A stretch of DNA of 64,000 nucleotides from Methylopila sp. M107 (lineage in GTDB: Bacteria; Pseudomonadota; Alphaproteobacteria; Rhizobiales; Methylopilaceae): assembly GCF_000384475.1 (NCBI RefSeq), contig NZ_ARWB01000001.1, positions 3,103,039 through 3,167,038 of the forward strand. The letters run 5' to 3'. Of this stretch, positions 58,366-64,000 are shown piece by piece. Numbering within the stretch: position 1 is the first letter of the stretch; each line of letters starts with the position of its first letter. The notes under the pieces were generated by a model. That model did no database searches. It was not told where the DNA came from and saw only the letters and a list, made by a program, of their open reading frames with translations. Made by a program: the position numbers and the translations under genes.

Positions 58366-59388
58366 TCATCGCAAGCTCCCGAGCCAGTGCGCGATCTCGC
58401 GCGCGTCCTCGTTCGACAGCGCGCCATAGGCCGGCATCTTGGACTTCGGCTTCAGCACGTCGGTCTCGCGGATGAAGCGCGCAACGTTTTCCGGCGTGTT
58501 CGGCAACAGGCCGGCTCCGACCGTCGCGCGTTCGCCGAAGCGGGTCAGATCAGGGCCGACCTCACCCTTGGCGTCCCTCCCGCTCACCCGATGGCAGGCT
58601 CCGCAGCCGTGCCGCGCGAACAGGTCCTGGCCCTTTGCCTTCGGCGGAACGACAGGCTGCGCCCTCAACCACGCCTCGAACGCCGGCTTCTCCATCGCGA
58701 CGACCGAGAACGCCATCAGCGCGTGGCTTGCGCCGCAGAACTCGGTGCAGGCGCCGCGATAGGCGCCGGGCTTTTCGGCCTTCAGCACCAGCCGGTTCTC
58801 CCGGCCCGGGATCATGTCGACCTTGCCGCCGAGCGAGGGGATCCAGAACGCGTGGATGACGTCCGGGCTCGTCAGCGCGAACTCGACGCGCTCGCCCACC
58901 GGGATCCGGATTTCATTGGCGCTCGCGACCGCCGCCCCGTCCTTCGGGCGATAGGTCACGCGCCACCAGAACTGCTCGCCGGAGATGTCGATGCGCAGGC
59001 CTTCGCCAGGCTCGCGCAGCTTTGGCATCAGGCCAAGGCCGTAGACCAGCAGCCCGGCGAGCACGACGGTCGGGAAGGCGACGCCGCCCCACAGAATCAC
59101 GCGATGGCCGACGGCGTCGTCGTAAGGCCCCGACTTCAGCCGAGACGCGTAGACCGCGACGCCGATCACGGCTGTCCACACCACCGCGGCGCCAACCAGC
59201 ATTACCCAGAACAGAGTCGCGACCTCTCGGGCCTCGTGGCCGGCCGGGTCGAGCGCCGATTGGATCCCCGAGCAGGCGCCGAGAGCGCCTGCGGCCATCA
59301 TGATCGCTGAAAAACGGACCGGCCGATTGATGATGCTGTGCCCCCGCGCCTTCGCCCCAATGTGAACTACCGCTAACGCGCAGCCCAC
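58366..59388 (-). CDS. ctaC: Cytochrome c oxidase subunit II with C-terminal cytochrome c (caa3 type)
   Basis: A 340-residue lipoprotein-like subunit. A lipobox (AGALGAC) precedes a conserved GIQSALDPAGHEA start. Two membrane helices follow (LFWVMLVGAAVVWTAVIGVAVYAS and GVAFPTVVLAGLLVYGLGLMP). The Cu_A site is CTEFCGASHALM. The C-terminal domain has a haem site CGACH. This makes the enzyme caa3-type. Start is uncertain: GTG 59388 gives a basic n-region for the signal, while ATG 59301 would leave almost none. It is the first gene of the oxidase operon. Confidence 0.87.
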   Translation of the reverse strand: MGCALAVVHIGAKARGHSIINRPVRFSAIMMAAGALGACSGIQSALDPAGHEAREVATLFWVMLVGAAVVWTAVIGVAVYASRLKSGPYDDAVGHRVILWGGVAFPTVVLAGLLVYGLGLMPKLREPGEGLRIDISGEQFWWRVTYRPKDGAAVASANEIRIPVGERVEFALTSPDVIHAFWIPSLGGKVDMIPGRENRLVLKAEKPGAYRGACTEFCGASHALMAFSVVAMEKPAFEAWLRAQPVVPPKAKGQDLFARHGCGACHRVSGRDAKGEVGPDLTRFGERATVGAGLLPNTPENVARFIRETDVLKPKSKMPAYGALSNEDAREIAHWLGSLR

Positions 59389-59711
59389 ACAGTCGTGAAC
59401 TGATCAAATTTTAGAGTGGAGCGCTCAAGGGTGCAGCGGGGTCGGATCTTTCTCGGCGCCAAGGCTGGCTGCGGGTCATGGTCCTCTCCTTGGCGCTTTA
59501 AAGTAAGCGCCAAGGATCGAGCCCTCTTGCTTTCGGCGAGATTGGGATCGCTCTTTCCGCCAGAGCCGCCCTCGGACGACAAAATATCTGCGGTCGGGCG
59601 TTTCCGGGCGTTTGTCAGCCAGTCTCGTATCCTTCCTCGCGTCGATCGGAACAATGCCACTGCTGAAGCGCTTCCACAGCGACAAACGCTGAACAGGAAG
59701 GAAGCCATCAC
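59389..59711. other. 323-base gap between the oxidase operon and the stress-gene patch
   Basis: No gene is supported. The open frames on both strands lack ribosome sites and recognisable products. Near the right end lies an EcfG-like promoter (59648-59672). The oxidase promoter should lie in the left part, but I see no clear motif. Confidence 0.5.
59648..59672 (+). promoter_or_regulatory. Candidate EcfG-type promoter
   Basis: GGAAC (59648-59652), 16 bases, CGCT (59669-59672); one mismatch to GGAAC-N16/17-CGTT. The coding start of a hydrophilic small protein follows 39 bases later. Confidence 0.45.
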
Positions 59712-59981
59712 GTGGAAAAAGATCAACGCTCGACATATGGGACGACCATCGCGGATCCCGATCAGAAGGCCGGAGTAGAGGTTGGAGGCGGCGAAAAAGC
59801 CGCTGCGCGTAAAGAGGCAAAAAAATCGGACAAGGAGCCGAAGCCCGGCTCCAAATTCGATAGCCAGCACGAGAAGCGACCTGAAGGTCCGCACGCGGAT
59901 CCGAAGAATACGAACGAAGACGCCACGCCCGGCGCCGGGACGCTTCCGAATGCTAGCGACCAAGATGCGACAAGCGGATAA
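59712..59981 (+). CDS. Small hydrophilic, low-complexity protein (probable stress protein)
   Basis: An 89-residue protein starting at GTG 59712 with AGGAAGGAAG upstream. It is very rich in Lys, Glu, Asp, Gly and Pro with almost no hydrophobic residues (GGGEKAAARKEAKKSDKEPK and similar), so it is probably disordered, like many desiccation or osmotic stress proteins. The EcfG-like promoter fits. No family is recognised. Confidence 0.55.
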   Translation: MEKDQRSTYGTTIADPDQKAGVEVGGGEKAAARKEAKKSDKEPKPGSKFDSQHEKRPEGPHADPKNTNEDATPGAGTLPNASDQDATSG

Positions 59982-60080
59982 ACGGCTTAGAGGACGATTG
60001 CCGCCGCGTCGTCAGATCAGCGGTGGCCGTCCTTGCATGTCATCGCCAGGCTTGGCGGCCCCGCTGAACGAAACGCGAGT

Positions 60081-60269
60081 TCAGCGCGTCTTTTCCTGCT
60101 CTGCATTCCTGGCCAGCCTTGCCGCTTTCGGGGGAGCGGTCTTGGCGTCTTCGGCTTCACCCTAACGCTCGACGATGTCCATGGCGGCGCGCGTCGTCGC
60201 GTCGTGCTTGGAAGTCCACTTTTCAGCGCCTACGGGCGATGGAGCTTCCAATTCAGCTTCGTCGGCCAT
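60081..60269 (-). CDS. Small acidic ORF interrupted by one in-frame TAG
   Basis: From ATG 60269, preceded by GGGGA, 35 codons run to TAG at 60162-60164 (MADEAELEAPSPVGAEKWTS, later RAAMDIVER). The same frame then continues for 26 codons of similar composition (GEAEDAKTAPPKAARLARNA) to TGA at 60081-60083. Either the protein is the 35-residue form, or the TAG is a recent nonsense mutation in a 62-codon gene. No family is recognised. It lies between two other probable stress genes. Confidence 0.4.
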
Positions 60270-60342
60270 TCAAATCCCCAAACCCGCACAAAGAAGCGCC
60301 GCGGCCGGTCGGCCACGGCGCCATCTCAATCAGTGAAATCAG

Positions 60343-60552
60343 TCAGTGACGCCCGTCGTATTTCGACGACCAGCTGTCGACCTCTTCCTTGGCCTTCGCC
60401 TTCTCGATGCCGTAGCGCTCTTGAATTTTGCCCTCAAGCTGCTCGCGCTTGCCGTCGATCACGTCAAGATCGTCGTCAGTCAGCTTGCCCCACTGCTCCT
60501 TGATCTTGCCCTTCGCCTGCTTCCAGTTCCCTTCAACACGGTCCCAAGCCAT
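60343..60552 (-). CDS. CsbD-family stress protein
   Basis: A 69-residue CsbD-like protein with the typical MAWDRVEGNWKQAKGKIKEQ start and WGKLTDDDLDVIDGKREQLEGKIQ repeat. CsbD proteins are general stress proteins of unknown action. The start has a perfect AGGAGG site. An EcfG-like promoter lies 33 bases upstream of the start codon. Confidence 0.92.
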   Translation of the reverse strand: MAWDRVEGNWKQAKGKIKEQWGKLTDDDLDVIDGKREQLEGKIQERYGIEKAKAKEEVDSWSSKYDGRH

Positions 60553-60584
60553 GGGTGTCCTCCTTTTAATGTTCGTGATTGGAG

Positions 60585-60610
60585 AACGCCTGACGACCTG
60601 ACTTCGTTTC
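60585..60610 (-). promoter_or_regulatory. Candidate EcfG-type promoter of the CsbD gene
   Basis: On the minus strand GAAAC (60610-60606), 17 bases, CGTT (60588-60585). This is one mismatch from GGAAC-N17-CGTT, with a perfect -10. CsbD genes are known general-stress genes, which supports the call. Confidence 0.55.
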
Positions 60611-60801
60611 GTGCTTCAGCGGCGAACGTCATTGTGGCGGCGGAAAACCTGATCCGGGGCGCATGCAATCCTCCCATCGAATGCGGCTTTCGTTCGAGCG
60701 CCAGCGGTACTGGAGAACTTCGGACTGCCGAGCTCAGCCGTAGTCCCACGAATTTTTGACATCGCGCAGGATGCCCTTTGGCGCGTCGTCTATTTTATTT
60801 G

Positions 60802-61260
60802 ATGCTTGAGTTTACGCCGTTCGAGATAAACGTTGCCCTCCGTCTGCTGGCGGCGACTGTTTGCGGTCTGGTGGTGGGCTTCAACCGCGATATGAAGCAG
60901 AAGCCGACCGGCATGCGCACGCTCGGCCTCGTCAGCCTTGGCGCTTGTGTCGCCTCGCTCGCCGGGCCTCAGGCGGACCTGATGCGTTCAGAGCCGGACG
61001 CGATGAGCCGCGTGGTCCAAGGAGTACTTCAGGGCGTGATGACGGGCATCGGTTTCATCGGCGCCGGCGTCATCCTGAAGCTCCCCTGCGATGGGACCGT
61101 GAAAGGCCTGACGACGGCAGCGAGCGTGTGCATCACCGCGGCTCTTGGCGTCGCTTGCGCTCTTGCCTCATGGAAGATCATCGCGCTCGGAGTGCTGCTA
61201 ACCCTGCAGGTGCTGATCCTGCCTCGCAAGCTTGCCAAGGCCATGGGGAGCAGAGTTTGA
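60802..61260 (+). CDS. MgtC/SapB-family membrane protein
   Basis: A 152-residue inner-membrane protein with four to five helices. The family motifs are LRLLAATVCGLVVGFNRDMKQKPTGMRT and, later, QGVLQGVMTGIGFIGAGVILKL and VKGLTTAASVCITAALGVA. MgtC proteins affect magnesium homeostasis and acid tolerance, possibly through the ATP synthase; the precise role here is unknown. It has only the membrane part and no C-terminal ACT-like domain. TTG 60778 in the same frame is an alternative start. Confidence 0.87.
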   Translation: MLEFTPFEINVALRLLAATVCGLVVGFNRDMKQKPTGMRTLGLVSLGACVASLAGPQADLMRSEPDAMSRVVQGVLQGVMTGIGFIGAGVILKLPCDGTVKGLTTAASVCITAALGVACALASWKIIALGVLLTLQVLILPRKLAKAMGSRV

Positions 61261-61368
61261 CGAGATCGACTGACCCTGGAGAGATCGTCGGCTTGGAATA
61301 AAACGAACCTGATGTCCGCTCTTAGGCACAGCCTGAGTGACCGCTCATGGCGCAAGTCGGCGGAACAC

Positions 61369-61932
61369 TCAGGTCTTGCCGCCCGGCTGCGTGTACTGCT
61401 CGGGGTTCAGCATGTAGCGCTTAACGAGGAACTTGATCGAGTGCTGCCAAGACTCGTCGTTGTTGCCGCGCAGATCGACGCTTTTCATGAACACCTGCTT
61501 CCCGGTCGTCACGTCCGTCATGTAGACGTTTACGTTCAGGATCAGCTCTGAGACCTTCTGGACCTCGATCCAGGCGACCTGGTCGACGCCGACCTCCTTG
61601 CCGTACCGCGTCTCGCAACCCGCACACTCGCCCATCTTCTGGTCCTGCGTGATCCGCTCCTGAACAGCCGGATCGACAGGCTTGAAGCTGTACTTGCCGG
61701 ATTTCTCGAGCATCGACTTGAAGGTGTCGACCATCGCCGACATCCGCTTGCGCTCGGCTTCGCTCGTCGGGACCCACTCGGCATGGTCGTTCTGGAAGTA
61801 GGTGTTCAGCACGGCGGTCGAGATCGGCGCCTCCGCCCGAGCGGCCGTCGGGACCAGGCCAACGGCAAGAGCCGCCAGCAGCGACGCGCCAAAGGTCCTG
61901 ATGCTCAGTCTGTGGGTGGGTTCGTTCGTCAT
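61369..61932 (-). CDS. DUF3280/DUF2380 exported protein
   Basis: A 187-residue protein with a signal peptide (SIRTFGASLLAALAVGLVPTAARA, cleavage near residue 33). The mature part shows the DUF3280-like pattern: STAVLNTYFQNDHAEW, a Cys pair in GECAGCETRYGKEVG, LILNVNVYMTDVTTGKQVF and HSIKFLVKRYML. It is divergent from the kinase gene, with 156 bases between. I recall similar genes next to methanol-oxidation regulators (MoxY/FlhS) in methylotrophs, which would make it part of that regulon; this is inference. The start has GGGAGAG at a good distance. Confidence 0.72.
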   Translation of the reverse strand: MTNEPTHRLSIRTFGASLLAALAVGLVPTAARAEAPISTAVLNTYFQNDHAEWVPTSEAERKRMSAMVDTFKSMLEKSGKYSFKPVDPAVQERITQDQKMGECAGCETRYGKEVGVDQVAWIEVQKVSELILNVNVYMTDVTTGKQVFMKSVDLRGNNDESWQHSIKFLVKRYMLNPEQYTQPGGKT

Positions 61933-62088
61933 CGGGCTCTCCCTTTTCGTTGGGCAGAGCATGCCGCCGTGGGCGCAAGTTCCGGAACGGCGGATCGCAT
62001 CCGAAGGTTTGGGCAAAAAGCCTGACTTTCCGGGAGAGCGTCCGGGCACTGTGCTCACATGCTATCGGTTGTACCGTCGAGGAACGCC

Positions 62089-63540
62089 ATGAGCCAGCCG
62101 ATCGCATCGAACGGGTCCCGCCCGGGCCGCCGCAACGCCATCGACCTGAGGTGGGCGCTGGTTGTGCGGATCATCCTCGTGGCGCTGCTGTGCGTCACCG
62201 GAGCCGCGGCGCTCACGCTGCGCAACATCGCGACCGAGGCGGACGCGCAGAACCAGGAGACGGCCGGATCCATCGAGCAGCATCTCAGGACCCAGCTCTT
62301 CAGGATAGAGACTCAACTCGACAGGCCGGATCGCTTCCCCGACTGGGAGGCGGTCACGAACTACACCCTCCGCCCCGGTCAGTGCGTCCAGCTCCTGAAT
62401 CCCGACGGCGCGCTGCGGAACTCGGTCTGCGCCGGCACCGACCAACGTTCCTTGCGGGCTCCGGGCTGGTTCGCGGCCGGCTACGGCGCGCTGTTCCCCA
62501 AAGGCTCGGCCGCCGAGCGGACGCTGGCTTCACGAGGCGCGACGAAGGGAACGGTCAGGGCGACGATCGCGCCGGAGGCGGTAGCAGAGCGGGCGTGGCA
62601 GGAGCTGTCCCGCATGCTCGGCGTCTGGGCCGCCATGGTCGTGGCGCTCTGCGTCCTCGTCTACGTCGTCGTCCACCACGCCCTGAGGCCCGCCGAGGAG
62701 ATCCTGGTCGGCATCAACCGCCTCGGGGACGGCGAACTCAGCCATCGCCTGCCGCCGTTCCGGCTGAACGAGCTCGACCGAATCTCGCAGGTCCTGAACG
62801 AGCTCGCGCTCAAGCTCCAGACCGCGACGCGCGAGCGTGCCGACCTCGCACGGCAACTCGTCGACGCGCAGGAGCGTGAGCGTGCGCACATCGCCCGCGA
62901 GCTGCACGACGACGTGGCGCAGCGGCTGGCGGCGCTCAGCGTCGCCGCGCGCTCGATCCGCAAGAGCGTCGGCGCGGTCACTCCGGCTGTCGCAAAGGAG
63001 TGCGACGAGTTCGTCGAGATGGGCACCGGGACCCTTCGGGCGCTGCGAGAGACGCTGGTCCTGCTACGGCCTCCTGAGATCGATGAACTTGGCCTCGTGA
63101 CGAGCCTGCAGGAGCTGATCGACGCGCAGAACCGTACTGCGGTCGGGGCCACGGCTATCTCGTTCCGGCGCGAGGGTAACTTCGACGGACTGCCCGCCGA
63201 GACGGCCGCCCACACCTATCGCATCGTCCAGGAAGGGTTGACCAACGCGCTCCGGCACGCGGGCGCGAAGCACGTACAGGTCACGTTGCGGAACGTCGCG
63301 GCGCCTCTGCCCGGCGAGGACCGAAGGATCGAGCTCACGGTCGCCGACGATGGCGAGGGACCCGGCCCGGACTGGGCTTCCGCGCGGCCGGGGAGCGTCG
63401 GGCTGATCGGCATCCGCGAGCGCGTCTTGGCTCTGAGCGGCGACTTCCATGCCGGGCCGAGAGAGACCGGCGGGTTCGAGCTGAGCGTGGGCTTCCCCGC
63501 CTCTGGTCCCCACGACGAGCGAAAGGGAGAGGCCGCATGA
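62089..63540 (+). CDS. NarL-type sensor histidine kinase (MoxY/FlhS-like)
   Basis: A 483-residue membrane kinase. Helix 1 (WALVVRIILVALLCVTGAAAL, about 22-42) and helix 2 (VWAAMVVALCVLVYVVVHHAL, about 184-205) enclose a periplasmic sensor of about 140 residues with two Cys (PGQCVQLLNP and NSVCAGTD). HAMP, then HisKA_3 with the His in RERAHIARELHDDVAQRLAAL, then the ATPase with VQEGLTNALRHAGAKHV, DDGEGPGP and VGLIGIRERV. The stop overlaps the regulator start by four bases. It resembles the sensors that turn on methanol or formaldehyde oxidation, but the ligand cannot be told. Confidence 0.83.
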   Translation: MSQPIASNGSRPGRRNAIDLRWALVVRIILVALLCVTGAAALTLRNIATEADAQNQETAGSIEQHLRTQLFRIETQLDRPDRFPDWEAVTNYTLRPGQCVQLLNPDGALRNSVCAGTDQRSLRAPGWFAAGYGALFPKGSAAERTLASRGATKGTVRATIAPEAVAERAWQELSRMLGVWAAMVVALCVLVYVVVHHALRPAEEILVGINRLGDGELSHRLPPFRLNELDRISQVLNELALKLQTATRERADLARQLVDAQERERAHIARELHDDVAQRLAALSVAARSIRKSVGAVTPAVAKECDEFVEMGTGTLRALRETLVLLRPPEIDELGLVTSLQELIDAQNRTAVGATAISFRREGNFDGLPAETAAHTYRIVQEGLTNALRHAGAKHVQVTLRNVAAPLPGEDRRIELTVADDGEGPGPDWASARPGSVGLIGIRERVLALSGDFHAGPRETGGFELSVGFPASGPHDERKGEAA

Positions 63541-64000
63541 TCAAGGTCATGCTCGTCGACGACCACGCCGTCGTGCGGGAGGGGTACCGCCGCCTGCTCG
63601 AGCGAGAGGACGACATGTCGGTGGTCGCCGAGGCGGGCGAGGCCGCCACGGCTTACCAGCTCTACAAGACAGCCTCGCCGGACGTGGTCGTCATGGACAT
63701 CAGCATGCCCGGCCGCGGAGGCATCGACCTCGTGAAGCAGATGAGGCAGTGGGACCCGAAGGCGCGCGTGCTGATGTTCAGCATGCACGCCAACGCCAGC
63801 TTCGCCCTTCAGTCGTTCAGAGCAGGCGCCAAAGGCTACGTCACGAAGAGCAGCGACCCTGAGACCCTAGTCGGAGCCGTCAGGAACGTCGCCCGCAACA
63901 GGCCCGCCTTATGTCCTGAGATCTCGGCCGTGCTGGCGGCGAGCCGCCTCGAGGAAGACACGCCCGCCTTCGAGCAACTGTCGCCGAGGGAGTTCGAGAT
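63537..64000 (+). CDS. NarL/LuxR-type response regulator (3' partial)
   Basis: The first 154 residues of a two-component regulator; it runs past the window end. The receiver starts KVMLVDDHAVVREGYRRLLE, the phosphorylated Asp is in VVVMDISMPGRGG, and the switch region is GAKGYVTKSSDPETL. The last visible residues, LSPREFE, begin the LuxR-type helix-turn-helix domain. ATG 63537 overlaps the kinase stop. It resembles MxaB-type regulators of methylotrophs, consistent with the kinase. Confidence 0.88.
   Translation, partial: MIKVMLVDDHAVVREGYRRLLEREDDMSVVAEAGEAATAYQLYKTASPDVVVMDISMPGRGGIDLVKQMRQWDPKARVLMFSMHANASFALQSFRAGAKGYVTKSSDPETLVGAVRNVARNRPALCPEISAVLAASRLEEDTPAFEQLSPREFE

Noticed and set aside
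59373-59963. 196-codon open frame on the minus strand over the 59.4-60.0 kb region
   Set aside because: It has no ribosome site or recognisable product, starts inside the antisense of a better-supported small gene (59712-59981) and overlaps its promoter.

Overview
The window is high-GC DNA from an alphaproteobacterium, most likely of the order Hyphomicrobiales (Rhizobiales). Supporting signs are an OlsB-type ornithine lipid acyltransferase, a NasS/NasT nitrate regulator pair, a CoxMN-like caa3 oxidase with fused subunits I+III, candidate GGAAC-N16/17-CGTT (EcfG-type) promoters, and many dispersed palindromic repeats between genes. A DUF3280 protein beside a MoxY/FlhS-like kinase and a LuxR-type regulator hints at a methylotroph. 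Genus is not determined.

Region 1 (about 0.6-14.3 kb) is a complete assimilatory nitrate system: nasT-nasS regulators, nrtA-nrtB-nrtD uptake, then a FAD oxidoreductase, NirA nitrite reductase, an FMN-less CysJ-like flavoprotein and NasA nitrate reductase. Two near-identical control modules (inverted repeat, sigma-54 -24/-12 promoter, two small RNA hairpins, intrinsic terminator) sit before the uptake operon and before the reductase operon. They form a nitrogen- and nitrate-responsive regulon in which NasT is the expected antiterminator and NasS its nitrate-sensing partner.

Region 2 (14.4-20.5 kb) holds a methyltransferase, two glycosyltransferases of lower GC, and a remnant of a TauC-type permease. 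Region 3 (20.5-25.4 kb, minus strand) is a four-gene Kai cluster, kaiC-kaiB-kaiB-hybrid kinase, with 4-base overlaps at every junction. Region 4 (25.6-32.1 kb) carries poxB, a GH13 glucosidase, a small stress-type ORF, trmO, a zinc alcohol dehydrogenase and an exported MsrA.

Region 5 (about 32.3-43.6 kb) is an integrated island of visibly lower GC. It contains a tyrosine integrase next to a possible tRNA-Ser 3'-end fragment, an AlpA-type regulator, an HUH-motif endonuclease with palindromes in front of it, several unknown proteins, and a tightly coupled three-gene glycan cluster (GT32-like; GT25 + sulfotransferase-like + GH16 fusion; carbamoyltransferase). A second, catalytic-domain-only tyrosine recombinase lies at the right side.

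Region 6 (43.8-64 kb) returns to core-like DNA: a frameshifted trehalose-synthase-like GH13 and an intact GH13 glucosidase, a PaoABC-type molybdenum aldehyde oxidoreductase, folB, a TIGR02587/TIGR02588 membrane pair, a caa3 cytochrome oxidase operon with CtaG and a triheme cytochrome c, a small-stress-gene patch (hydrophilic protein, CsbD), an MgtC-like protein, and finally DUF3280 plus a NarL-type two-component pair running off the window end.
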